From positions 40,733,319 to 40,797,318 of the forward strand of contig NC_081831.1 in assembly GCF_030867095.1 (NCBI RefSeq): a stretch of 64,000 bases of DNA. Direction: 5' to 3'. Shown here piece by piece: positions 1 to 9,878 of the stretch; position 1 is the first letter of the stretch; every line of letters starts with the position of its first letter. Under the pieces are notes generated by a model, which was given only the letters and a program-made list of their open reading frames with translations, was not told where the DNA came from and did not search any database. This DNA comes from Alligator mississippiensis (Eukaryota > Chordata > Crocodylia > Alligatoridae). The translations under genes were made by a program, and so were the position numbers.

Positions 1-129
1 ATGCTGCATGGAGGGGGAGGATCACTTCCCTGGACTTGCTTGTGATGCATCTATGGATGCATGACAAGGTGCTGTTAGCCTTACTGACAGCTTCCTCTCA
101 TTGGCGGCTCATGTTCAACCTGGAGTCAA

Positions 130-880
130 CTATGACTCCAAGATCCCTTTCTGCCTCTGCGCTGATGAGAAGGGTGTTCCCCAGTTTATAGAGGTAAGAC
201 TGATGAGCCTATAGTTACCTGGGTCCTCCTTTCTCCCTTTCTTGTAAATGGGGACCACACTGGCCTTTTTCCAATCATCCAGCACCTGACCAGAGCTCCA
301 TGAGCACTTGAATAGCTGTGCCAAGGGCCCTGCAATGACCCCTGCCAATTCCCTCAGCACCCTTGGATGGAGAGCATCCAGGCCTGCTGATCTGAACACA
401 TCCAGCCCCTCCAGAAGTTCCCTAACTATGTCATCCCTAACCTTGGGCCTGGCAGTGACTCCCCAGAGTCTTTCCATACTCCCGGTGGGGTAGATGTCCC
501 AGTCCCTGCTCAGAAAAATGGAGGCAAAGAATTTGTTAAAGAGGTCTCCTTTTTCATTTGCAGCAATCACCAGATTGCCAAGTGCGTCCTGCAGGGGCCT
601 TACGTTACCCAGTGCCTTCTTCTTGCTCCCTGTGTATTTGAAAAAGGACTTTTTGTTATCCTTAATCCTGGTTACCAGCCCCAGTTCCATCTCAGCCTTG
701 GCCTTCCTAACAGCCGCCCTACAGCCTCGAGCAATGGAGGTGCGATCCTCTTTGGTAATAGCCCCTTGCTTCCATCAGATGTATGCCTCCTTTTTAGCCC
801 TCAGGCATTCCTGAATGCCCTTGCTGAGACATGGGGGCTTTTTAGCACTCTTGCCCGCCTTGGTATGCATTGGGACTGAC
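130..880 (-). pseudogene. CR1 ORF2 linker and RT fingers, palm deleted
   Basis: Minus-strand codons read through the basic linker (SFFKYTGSKKKALGN) into the RT fingers (VLDDWKKASVVPIYKKG and NYRLISLTSI). At about 189 the sequence jumps directly into the near-C-terminal RT region. Compared with the other CR1 copies here, roughly 600 bp of RT palm, including the catalytic Asp-Asp segment, is missing. The remaining tail covers 1-188. The reading frame stays open across the junction by chance before stopping at 130. The copy cannot encode a working polymerase. Confidence 0.8.
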
Positions 881-951
881 TCCCTTTGGGCTCAGAGGAT
901 CGTCTCCTTGAGGAACGACCATCCATCTTAGACTCCCATCTCCCCAAAACT

Positions 952-1665
952 TCAGGATCCCAATGCCTCTTGTACTAGTCTTCTTAACTCACTGAAGTTG
1001 GCCCTCCTGAAATCAAGGACTTCTGCCTTACTGCTAGCCCTTGACACCCTGCGCTGGATAGTGAATTCCAGCAGGAGATTATTGCTATCACCCAGGTGGC
1101 CAAGAACCTGCAATTCCTTCACTGGGTCATTGCCTGTGGCAAGGACCAGGTGCAACAGGGCATTTCCCCTGGTGGGACTATGCACCTCCTGAGTTAGGTG
1201 GAGGTCCTGTATCTCAGCTAGGAATCTACATGAGTGGTCAGACCTATCTGACTGCTCTTCCCAGCAGATGTCTGGGTCACCCATAACTACCACATCTCTT
1301 GACTTGACAGCCTCCGTGAGCTGTCCTAAAAATTCCCTGTCCAGCTCTTCCCCCTGGTTGGATGGTCTGTAATAGACACCCACCGTTAAATCCCTTTCCT
1401 CATGACCCCCTTGTATTCTTACCCAGAGCACCTCAGTCAGCACCTCTTCTGACCCCACCTTGCTCATTAAGGACTTGTATTGCTCCTTGATGTACTGCGC
1501 TACACCCCATCCTTTTCTCCCTGCTCTGTCCCACCTGTACAGCCTGTAGCCCTTAATATCTATTGCCCAATCGTGGGTAGAATCCCACCAGGTTTCTGCG
1601 AGCCCTACTATGTCTGGATTTATGATAGCTAGCAGGAGGGTGAGCTCCTGCTGCTTATTCCCCAT
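952..1665 (-). pseudogene. CR1 ORF2 apurinic-type endonuclease domain
   Basis: An open minus-strand stretch of 237 codons matches the N-terminal exonuclease/endonuclease/phosphatase domain of CR1 ORF2. It contains the AETWWDS segment (residues about 22-28) that carries the catalytic Glu, a VYYRPSNQ segment in the middle, and the VVMGDPDICW segment where active copies have Gly-Asp-Phe-Asn. The Phe-Asn of that motif is replaced here by Pro-Asp, a change likely to impair catalysis. This domain nicks target DNA to prime reverse transcription. It is followed downstream on the same strand by linker and RT sequence out of frame, so this is a relic. Confidence 0.82.
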
Positions 1666-1836
1666 ACTTCTAGCATTAGTGTAGAGGCATTTAAGACCTC
1701 CTGTGGGTGTTCATGCCACCTCCTTGTTCCTAAGTCTATTGTGGCCCCTGTCACTTACTTCAGTAGTTCCTGTGCTCGACCTGGCTTGATGGTGAAGTGT
1801 CTTCCTGTACCTCTGTGGCCCCATCCCCCAGTGAGA

Positions 1837-2390
1837 CTAGTTTAAAGCCCACTGTACAAGGTCAGCCAACCTGGAAGAAAAGGCATGTTTACCTTTTGGG
1901 GAAAGATGAAGCCCATCCCACCCAAGCATGCCCCCTGCGTGAAAATCCGGGTCATTGTCGAAGAACCCAAAGCCCGCCTGGTAACACCAGCTCCGAAGCC
2001 ACCAGTTGACCTCACCAATGCAGGCCTCATGGCACCATCCACGTCTACTCACCAGGAGAATAGAGAATACCACCTACACTCCTGTCTCCTTGAGCTTGGC
2101 CCCCAGAGCCTTGTAGTCCTTCATGATGTGGTCTGGACTGCTCTTGGCCACATCATTCATTCCCATGTGTATCAGGACCATGGGGTACTGGCCAGAGGGT
2201 TGGATGAGGTCCGGTATCATCTCTGTGACATCCCAAAGTCAGTTTCGTCCACTGCAGCCCTGATCCCCCACAGCCTGCTCACCTCAGCCTGGAGCTTCCT
2301 CATCTGCATGCCTGCAGTGCCCCTTTCAAATTCAACCCCTTCCACACAGAACACACACACTACTGCTGTTCAGCCAAAAGTACCTTTCTT
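1837..2390 (-). pseudogene. CR1 ORF1 esterase-domain remnant
   Basis: The minus strand encodes the C-terminal SGNH-hydrolase (esterase) domain typical of CR1 ORF1 proteins. Visible marks are a GMND-like block near 2160, where family members have the Gly-x-Asn-Asp oxyanion motif, and a D-G-L-H block near 1900 that matches the family's catalytic Asp-x-x-His. The domain ends in the usual Leu/Ala-rich tail just before the ORF2 endonuclease begins on the same strand. The reading frame is broken near 2050-2100, so no intact ORF1 survives. In active CR1 elements this protein is an RNA/lipid-associated ORF1p; here it only marks the element's identity and orientation. Confidence 0.75.
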
Positions 2391-2400
2391 GATAACATAA

Positions 2401-3240
2401 CTACTATCCTGACTACCATCTTACCTTTTTGTAGGAGCACATATTTCCCAATATTCCTTTCTGGAACTGGGCCTTTAAATGAGGCAGAGCCACAGGACTA
2501 CAGCCCTGAAGTAGCCATTTTGTAATTCTCTTCTTTTTGTATTGGGAAAGGTGAATGCTTCTTTCTTCTTGTCCTTAAGGAAAATGGTACATTCTTATGC
2601 CACTAGGTATTGGTTATGTTTTTATCTTGGCCTCAGTACTAATTTAGTCCTTAGGGAAGGTTAAATTAATAGAATTTAAGGTCAAAAGAAACTATTTGAC
2701 TTCTCAGATATCATACATCATTACATTTCAAGCAATTCTTCCTGCATTTAGACTGATTACTCTTGTGTTTGACTAAAGCATACTTTGTATTTGGTAAAAT
2801 GTACCTTCCAGAAAGGTGCACAGTCTTACTTTGAAGAAGGAAAATCCACCCATTCCTACAGCAATGATTTTTTTTTAACAGTGAGGGCGATTAAATATTA
2901 AAACAATGTGCCTTATTTCTAATTTGAATTTGTCTGGAATCAGCTTCCAGCTATTGATTCTTGTTATGCCTTTCCCTGCAAGATTAAAAAGACCTTTAAT
3001 ATGTGTATTTCCTCCCCATGGAGGTATTTAGACTTTATAATCAAGTCTTGTCTCAATCTTCTTTTTGCTTTTCAGGTAAGAATCTCTAGGAGCTGACATT
3101 GGGGACTTCATTTTCAAAGAAACTGAACACCTGCAGCTTCCTCTGAAATCTATCTAAGCTCTGGGTACTTGGCACATGTGAAAATGAGACCAATGCTCAC
3201 AGGAATTTTTGCTACTATAGACTAAGATTTTGTCCCCAGC
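2401..3240. other. Unassigned intergenic sequence
   Basis: No ORF with family features, no terminal repeats and no RNA gene signature were seen. The stretch is AT-rich. Confidence 0.5.
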
Positions 3241-3442
3241 GGCCACATCTGCACGAGACGCTGACTGCGCAGGGACTGGAGTTACTGCGCTGTTGCACTG
3301 AAGAATGATTATTTCATGATGCTGACTGTGCAGGAGCTGGTGACTACTGTGCAGTAGCATTGCATCATGCCTCCTGCCATGCGACACTACTGTGCAGTAA
3401 TCATGGGCTAGTGCGTAGTAAGTGTCTCATGTAGACGCAGCC
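3241..3442. mobile_element. Short MITE-like element with imperfect terminal inverted repeats
   Basis: The first 19 bases and the reverse complement of the last 19 bases match at 14 positions; both ends carry a GGC...TCT.CA.GAGAC pattern. The interior repeats CTGTGCAGTAG-type words that also occur at 26545-26565, so two copies of one family are probably present. No clear target duplication was found. Confidence 0.5.
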
Positions 3443-4470
3443 AGTATGTTGCTAACATTGCCTCTAAGGGATTATGAGTGACCCACTGAGAGCCTGTTAG
3501 AGTAACTTTCATGTTGTGTGAAATGTATTGTCAATGAGTGATGTCTTGAAGTTGCAAAATAAGGATGCTTTGTCATTGATTCCAAATCCCTTTTAGGTGT
3601 AACGTATACATACCAGTATTTGTGGACCAAGGGCAGAGGCAAGATGTGGAGTGGAAGAGAGTGTGTGTGGTTGAATTACCAGGCAGGGATATGGGTTCCT
3701 TTTCCCTTACCTGCCATAGCATCACTGTGTCTGATACACATCTGTCTTGTGGCCCTTTTCACCAGCTAAACTGTAGATCATTGTACACCCTGTGCTTCTC
3801 CTCTTCCTTTTTGTGGCTTGTTACCAGTTCAGCATCTTGTTTTTCCCTTCTAGGTTTAGTGGCAAGCATCTAAGTATGAATTTTCCCTTCTTAACAAAGC
3901 TCAGCTACAGCCGGTGCTTAAACTGGAGTGTGTGTGCACATTCACTTGTGCTTTTACACCTTCATTTAAAACAGAGCTGCCCCAGTGGTGGGGTTAAATT
4001 GCAGCCCCTGGGCTCCCACACAGCTGCTCTCTCTCTTCTCTGGCTGGTGAAGCAGCTGGGGTCTTCAGGTTCCCTCTCCCTCTGGCTCCTTCCTTCCTCT
4101 CCTCCTTCCCTGCCCAAGAGTGTGGAGCGTTTCAGCAAAATGCAACCCACGGTACTGGGGAGCCCATGGCACCTGTGAGGCAGATGCAGAAGGAGAAGCC
4201 TATTGCCAGGGAGCTTAGGGTGAGGTGAGACTCCTGTGCATGCAATACACCAAGGAGAGGGTTAGGGTCAGCATGTTTCTTGCAACCTGCTCTTCTAACT
4301 TCAGAATAATCTACATACTAGTTTGGTATAGTTAATCAGCTGAATCAATGCATTTACTTTTGTTTACCCGGAAAGACTTCTATGCAACCAAAAAACCAGC
4401 TGCTTGCATAGACTCTGGTTTAATTAATGTGACCTAAGAGAACTAGTTAAATTTTTATCATGGAGCTAAA
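3443..4470. other. Unassigned intergenic sequence
   Basis: A C/T-rich block at 4020-4115 gives open frames in several phases, which reflects low complexity rather than coding. Nothing else was recognised. Confidence 0.45.
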
Positions 4471-4931
4471 ATTTAATAAAACACACTGGGTTAATCTACA
4501 TGAAACACTGTGGAGTTGCCTAATTAGTTCTGAAGTAAAGCATCTCCATCTACACATGTGGAGCTATTAGACCAGAGTAAATTAATTAACTCTGTTGTAG
4601 GTGACTACTTCCTGATACAAGTACTATCCTATGCTGGAGTTATTTACTCCACTGCAACACGTGTAGCCAGTGACCAGGGCTGGCTGGGGCATGAGGGTGC
4701 TACAGTGCAGGGCTGCCTGCCAGCTAGCCCCATACTGGAGCACCCTCATGCCCCAGCCAGCCCATCCATAGTATGTTGAGCCAGGCTGGAGCAGCCCCAG
4801 CCTGGCAGGCTGGACCCCTGGATTCTCTGCCTGCCAGGGCTGCACCTCCCCCCCCCCCCAACATGTTGCAGTCCCGAGAGCAATAACTGCACTGGAGTTT
4901 GTGTTACATTAATATTCATGTGTAGACATGC
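4470..4931. mobile_element. Probable MITE with internal perfect hairpin
   Basis: The block ends with a TGTGTAGACATGCC-type terminus and contains inverted CTACACATG-type words at about 4505 and 4550. It surrounds a perfect 25-bp inverted repeat (4677-4701 with 4739-4763). Element boundaries are approximate and no target duplication was confirmed. Confidence 0.35.
4677..4763. repeat. Perfect 25-bp inverted repeat, 37-nt loop
   Basis: Bases 4677-4701 are exactly the reverse complement of 4739-4763. The stem is GC-rich and would form a stable hairpin in DNA or RNA. Confidence 0.9.
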
Positions 4932-5877
4932 CAACAGAGAACTAGAATGGAGGATGTGTTGGGATGATTTGGCTGGCACAGGAAATAAAAAGGGTCATGA
5001 ATCTTCTGCCTCTATGCACAAAGCTATCATTAAACCCTGGGAATGGGAACATTACTATCTCTCTATTACTCTCTTCTGCAGTACCTCTCTTTGCTCCTCC
5101 ACAGAGAACAGATGAACGTCTCTCTTCCTGAGGCAGGATGGTTTGCCTTACTTATCAAAGTCCCCTGCAGCTTTGCCAGAGAGAATATTTGACCACTATG
5201 GAAATGCTCCACACCAAGGATTAGGTCTGAAGTAGCCAAAAGTGCAGACATGAGATCAAACAGCTTTACACCCTACAAGTGGAAACTGTACTATTCCCAT
5301 TCTCTGGACAGGTTGAAAAGTCATGCTTTCCTCTCAGCCTGTGGGCACCCCTCATCATTCTCTTTATTTCCCTGGGAAGCTGAATTTTGACCTTCTGATT
5401 GATCAAAATGAAGCAACAGTTACTAAAGCTTCCCTTTCATGGACTTCCTTTGTGAAGCAAGGTGCTACTAAATGGCTTGTCCATTGTGGCTGTGCATGAC
5501 TCCAGTAATGGTGGAGTCTCCAGTGCCTCACAAAGACAATAGAAGCAAAAGGACAAGTTTCCTCACGAAGACTTTTCCCATTATAGGAGAATACTGATTT
5601 AGGCAGCTTCAGGAGCTTGGCTTGTTAATCAGGCCTTGCCATTGAACATCAATTTAGAGCCAAATCAATGCCCATCAAAAATCAGTGGGAGTCTTTCTAT
5701 TAGACCTGTGGCTCTTGAAGAGGTCTAGTGCTTTTTCTTTATTTGGGGAAGAAGTCATTTCTGAATGTGGTCAGGTGGGGGTGAATAATGAAATTTCTCC
5801 CTGGGGCTTGCCTGCCATGCTTTGGAGTGATGGAAGAATAAGAAGTTAATTACCCAATGAGAGAGGGTGTAGTAAAA
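4932..5877. other. Unassigned intergenic sequence
   Basis: No coding, RNA-gene or repeat signature was recognised. Confidence 0.45.
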
Positions 5878-6436
5878 ATCACCCAAGAAGCAGAATAAAA
5901 GAAAATTGGTTTATTAGTAACTTCCCCACCGGTTGCAGAGTACCCTGGCTGTTGTCACAGATCACGGTCTTCCTTTCCCCCTCCACCACTGTGCAGCCCA
6001 CTCCCCCTAGCCAGTCAGCTCCACTCCAGTCTCACTCTCTTTTCTCTTTCATGCTGGTACCAGCAGATCCTTTCTTCATCCGACCTCTCAGCCAGCAAGT
6101 TTCTCCTCTCTTCCTCACCTCCTTGCTTCGCCAGTTGCCATGGTTACCTACACCCAGTCAGCCAGTCTTATCAGCAAGCTGCTCCAGCACTGGGTCAGTT
6201 GCTCCTGGCATCCCTGCTGAATCTCTTTACCCTATGCCCCAGGGGTCAAAGGAAACCTCCTTGCTGTGGACTTAAGTAGCTGCTGGCTCCTAATCAGTTA
6301 ACATTCAGCAGGGATGGGATCCCCTTCCCAACTGTTTTTACTAAGTAATTAACTTTGCCCTGTCCCTGATCTGACTCTCCCCAGTACTTGCAAGTTTGTA
6401 ACATCAAAGGACCAGGGCTGTCCTTGCCCTGTTACA
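5878..6436 (-). mobile_element. Candidate solo LTR (minus strand)
   Basis: Read on the minus strand, the block starts TGTAACAGGG and ends TACTACA, giving TG...CA termini over 559 bp. An AATAAA polyadenylation signal lies at 5910-5915 (complement), about 35 nt before the end, as in a short-U5 LTR. A TGAGA pentamer sits close to both outer edges, but its spacing would need non-canonical termini. No internal retroviral sequence is attached. Confidence 0.4.
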
Positions 6437-6689
6437 CTGAGAATCCTCTATTAGCATCCAGACCATTTTAGCAGGGTTTAATGAAGATGTGTCTCCTTTT
6501 GGAAAATAAAACTAGATTATGTCTCTGTGAGTTTTGGTGGAAGTTAGTTTTCTTGTGCTATTGCTGAAGCAGTTTGCACAGTGTAGGACTCCCTCTCTCA
6601 GCTGAAAGCCTTAACCATTGACAAGTCAGGCTCTCTCTTGGTTGCTCTTGCATTTTTTGCTGCACAGCTTCAGCTGGAGATGGGAGGAT

Positions 6690-6765
6690 GTCACTAGCCT
6701 AACAGGCTGGCGGACAGGGCACTCTCCTGGGTTTGAACCCCCCAGGCTGTGAAGGTTCTGAAATC
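6690..6765. repeat. Degenerate tRNA-derived SINE fragment
   Basis: A GGTTTGAACCC-type B-box-like word at about 6729-6745, preceded by a GGCACTCTCCTGGG segment, resembles the tRNA-related head of MIR-class SINEs. It is short and decayed. Confidence 0.35.
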
Positions 6766-7017
6766 CAACTCTCATTTACTGATCAAAACTTGTATCTAAC
6801 TTCCAAGCATGGGTATTGCCACTAACAATTTTTAAATGAAAGTGGATGTGGCTGCAGTGTTTTATGCTGAAGTCAATACTGCCACTGAGTTAAACATCCT
6901 CAGGTTGTGCCCATCTGATCAAACCCCTCAGGGAACTTAGCTGCCCCTCTGCCTAATTCTGGGAGCCAAATGGGTCCAGCCTAAAGAGAGAATTTGAAGA
7001 AGTGATTGCATTTTTTA
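6766..7017. other. Unassigned flank of provirus
   Basis: No feature was seen up to the proviral target site duplication. Confidence 0.4.
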
Positions 7018-7021
7018 GAGA
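7018..7021. repeat. Proviral target site duplication, left copy
   Basis: GAGA directly precedes the LTR start and recurs at 15852-15855 directly after the 3' LTR. A 4-bp duplication fits gammaretroviral integrases. Confidence 0.85.
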
Positions 7022-7341
7022 TGTGGAATCAGAAAAAATATATGCCTTAAACTTTGATTATTTTAGTTATAAGATGACATAACCGCTTTGTGTAGAATTG
7101 CTGGCTCGGTACAGTAGAACAGATAAGGGCAAGTGTTTGTTCTTTGTAACTCTTCTGCAAATGCTTCGCTCACCGTGGCCTTGAAGGTAGAAAAAAAAAA
7201 AGTATGTACAAAGTAGATTTCCAGGTGCAAGAAGGAGGTTTGTGAACTAACCCTACCTCCCCCATAATTCCCATCCTGATAACAGCAAAGAAATAATGAA
7301 GTAATATTATAGCCGCTTTTCATGCTAATTTCACTATATGA

Positions 7342-7349
7342 TCACGTGA
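7342..7349. promoter_or_regulatory. Palindromic TCACGTGA E-box in U3
   Basis: The octamer is a perfect match to the CACGTG E-box with T/A flanks, a type bound by USF and MiT/TFE factors. It is conserved at 15666-15673 in the 3' LTR. Use as a promoter element is inferred from its position just upstream of the TATA box. Confidence 0.45.
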
Positions 7350-7371
7350 GTTGTAAGCGACTGTTAAAAAG

Positions 7372-7378
7372 TATATAA
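7372..7378 (+). promoter_or_regulatory. LTR TATA box
   Basis: TATATAA sits about 100 bp upstream of the AATAAA signal, the usual U3/R arrangement; transcription would start near 7400. Confidence 0.75.
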
Positions 7379-7472
7379 GCCTCCTGATTTTGCTCTTGGG
7401 GGGGGACCCCTTCCAAGTGCTTGGGAAATCCATGTCACTTTGGAACTCCCCCTACAGCTGTAGTTTCTTTTG

Positions 7473-7478
7473 AATAAA
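7473..7478 (+). terminator. Polyadenylation signal in 5' LTR
   Basis: AATAAA lies in R. The equivalent signal at 15797-15802 in the 3' LTR would end the genomic and spliced transcripts. Confidence 0.75.
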
Positions 7479-7532
7479 AGCTTCTGCTGACCTGACCCAA
7501 AAGTACTCTGTGTGTGTTTCCACGACAATTCC

Positions 7533-7550
7533 TGGTGCCGTGACTCGGAT
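7533..7550 (+). other. Primer binding site for tRNA-His
   Basis: TGGTGCCGTGACTCGGAT complements the 3' end of vertebrate tRNA-His over 18 bases, the same primer class as the HERV-H group. The gap of five bases (7528-7532) from the LTR end is longer than the usual 0-3. Confidence 0.85.
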
Positions 7551-8267
7551 CCAGAACACAGGCTGAGGAAGGAGGACCGCAGGCTACCCCCCCCCCGAAC
7601 CCTGAGGCACCAAACTTGAGAGGTAAGAGACCTAATTCAAAATCTCTATTGGGGTTTCGGAGGAGGACTGCCTGTAGGCTCCCAACTTGGCCGTGGTAAC
7701 TGGATCTGAACCTTGTTAAAACAGGTCAGTCTGAACCTTACTGCCGGCTAAAATTTACTGTCTGGTAAAGGATCCCATTTTGTGTCTGGTAACGTACGTT
7801 TTAGGGAGAAACTGTTTGAGGCACCTTCATCCAACAGCACATCGGGCTTGTAGTTAATTAACTAAGGCGGTGTGGGGTAGGAGGTCTGGCTGACTGAATA
7901 AATGTGCATGTGTGTGTGTATTTAGAAATATGAGCCACTGACCAGGACTGAGACTACGGTTGGGTTCAGCCGCCCCAATTCTGCCTGACAGGGCAGTTTT
8001 GAAAGCAAGGGGACCCAACTGGAACCTCGTGACCCAGTGGACAGGGCGTCTGAGTGATTTTGTCTTTTCCAAACCCCTCGTCCCAGTAGCTTCTGCCGAA
8101 AGCAGGAGTGAAAGGATCCCTCTAGTGTTTCCCTCCCCATTTCCATTTTATGAGCCGGTGTCGGGTCAGAAGCCTTTTGTCTGGGCAGTGAAAAACTGCG
8201 GGGCAAGGTACTGAGCGGCCCGGACATCCTAAATAAGCCTCTCCTACGTCTCCCTGTGTGACTGAAA
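7551..8267 (+). other. Proviral leader with probable packaging region
   Basis: About 720 nt lie between the primer binding site and gag. There is no in-frame upstream extension of gag: a UGA stands three codons before the ATG at 8268, so a glyco-Gag-type form is not encoded. Packaging function is inferred from position only. Confidence 0.6.
7622..7630 (+). promoter_or_regulatory. Candidate major splice donor in leader
   Basis: GAG|GTAAGA around 7622/7623 closely matches the vertebrate 5' splice consensus and lies between the primer binding site and gag, where simple retroviruses keep the donor for env mRNA. Confidence 0.6.
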
Positions 8268-9878
8268 ATGGGAACAAGTCAGTCTAAACAGGTTCCTGTC
8301 CCCCCTAAGGGGACTCCGGCGTACTTTATGTACACACACTATTCTCCCGAGACTTGCAAGTACCTGGATAAGTGGAACTGGTATACTAGGGATGATCCTG
8401 TGAAACATTTTCCACAGGAAGGAACATTTGATCAGGATAAAATAGTGCACTTGAGAGGGGCGTTAGAGTCCCGTGGATCCAAAACACCACAAAACCAGTG
8501 GGACACGTTCTTTTATTGGTATGAGGAAATGTCCAAAAGGCGGACAGAATCTCAAACTAGGAGCCTAAAAGACTCTCAAGAAAAATTAAAACAGCAGTTA
8601 AAAGCTGTTCGGGAGAAATTGGCTGCTCCCCCAAATTACACGCTGGCCACCGCTCCAATGTATCCAGCATTGCCCGGGGCGCCCCCACCACCGGAGCCAG
8701 CAGAGGATATCCTTGACCTTTGTTCGAACCCTGCTCTCCTGGGACTCCCACATCAGCAACAACCGGTTCAACATCAGGCTGCAGCCCAGGCTAGTGACCC
8801 ATTAGCTGAAGCTCCTTCAGTAAATCCATCCACGGAGCTTAATAGTCCGGACTCATCCACCATATCTGCCACTCAGTCATCACCAGTGTGGCAATTTACT
8901 CCTGGGTCACAACCCACCACAGGTGTATTTAGAAGAATGGGAATAGACATGGAAAGATCTCCCATCAATCTTAGATCCTGAGCTGCACAAGTTTACCCCC
9001 TAAGACAAATGCCAGGCATTGGCACCGATGGACAAAATATAGTAACTGTGCACGCACCCTGGACTCCAGGTGATCTCTACAATTTAACTCAAAAGTTCCC
9101 AAAAATCAGGGAAGACCCAGAAAAATTTCAGGAAGAATTGCAGACTGTTATAAATTGTTATAATCCAACATGGGCTGACATTAATCAGCTCATGCGATCC
9201 ATTTTGCCCAAGGAGACTATGCTACGTCTGTACGCTGCCTGTACTTGGCCAGATCAAAACCCAGGGATTGGCCAAGACTTTATTGACAAGAGAAATGCTT
9301 TGGTTCAGGCAGTTCTCACAATTTGCCCAAAAAAGGCAGACTGGACCAAAATAAATACCTGTAAACAAAACAAAAATGAACACCCCAGTGACTATTTAGA
9401 ACGCCTCAAACAGGCATTTGAACAATACTCAGGAATGGATAACCCAGTCGGAAATGCTAAACAAGCAATAGTGGCAGCATTCGTCCAGGGACTTAACCCT
9501 AAAATTGCTGAGAAAATTCAAACAGTAATTATTGGCTGGGAAACTAAAGATTTGACCGAAGTCCTTGCTGCGGCTAACCATTTTCATAACAAATTGGAAC
9601 GGTCTAAAGACAGTGCCGAGTTTAAGTTAATGGCCTTACAGATTTCTCAGTTGCAGGGTCCAGCTAGAGGAAGGGGACGAGGACGGGGAAGGGGAGGCCC
9701 GGGTAGATTCAGGGGAAGAGATAGATCCTTGAGCCCACAAAACCCAGGCTATGGGAACCAATGTCATTATTGCAAGCAAGAAGGACATTGGAAATCAGAA
9801 TGCCCCAACCGCCCCGGCCAAGGACCCAGACCCCAGCCCCCACCTCCACTTCCTGTCAATTTTCCCAGTGTTGAATAG
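8268..9878 (+). pseudogene. gag: gag polyprotein gene with one in-frame UGA
   Basis: The ATG at 8268 opens a matrix region starting Met-Gly-Thr-Ser, with Gly2 in a myristoylation context, followed by a Pro-rich p12-like part. A UGA at 8979-8981 (codon 238) interrupts the frame. Reading continues in the same frame, through a capsid N-terminus with the PLRQM signature (about 9000), a major-homology-like segment near 9380-9420, an Arg-Gly-rich basic stretch (about 9665-9720) and one CCHC zinc knuckle at 9762-9803 (codons 499-512). The frame ends at UAG 9876-9878. Without the UGA the length, 536 codons, is typical for gammaretroviral Gag. The UGA is consistent with a CGA to TGA transition at a CpG, which is an inference. 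A capsid-nucleocapsid ORF could start at ATG 9009. Confidence 0.93.

Larger units (their letters stand above)
1..2400 (-). mobile_element. CR1 LINE, minus strand, internally deleted and cut by the window start
   Basis: Read on the minus strand, the block gives CR1 parts in order: an ORF1 SGNH-esterase region (about 2390-1837), an endonuclease region (1665-952), the start of reverse transcriptase (about 880-190) and then RT C-terminal/3' sequence down to base 1. The element continues left of the window. Many stops and frameshifts separate the pieces, so it is a dead copy. The upstream edge near 2400 is placed where ORF1 similarity fades and is approximate. Confidence 0.88.
7022..7527 (+). repeat. 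5' LTR
   Basis: This 506-bp repeat starts TGTGGAATC and ends CACGACA. It differs from the 3' LTR by G/C at 7056, C/T at 7253 and one A in the run at 7191-7201. A TATATAA box lies at 7372-7378 and an AATAAA signal at 7473-7478, so U3 is about 380 bp, R about 90 bp and U5 short. A palindromic TCACGTGA E-box lies 23 bp upstream of the TATA box at 7342-7349. Confidence 0.97.

Noticed and set aside
1885..2400. Plus-strand ORF of 171 codons
   Set aside because: It is the antisense of the CR1 ORF1 esterase region.
9009..9878. Capsid-nucleocapsid ORF as a separate gene
   Set aside because: It is in the same frame as the upstream matrix ORF and separated by a single UGA, so it is annotated as part of gag.
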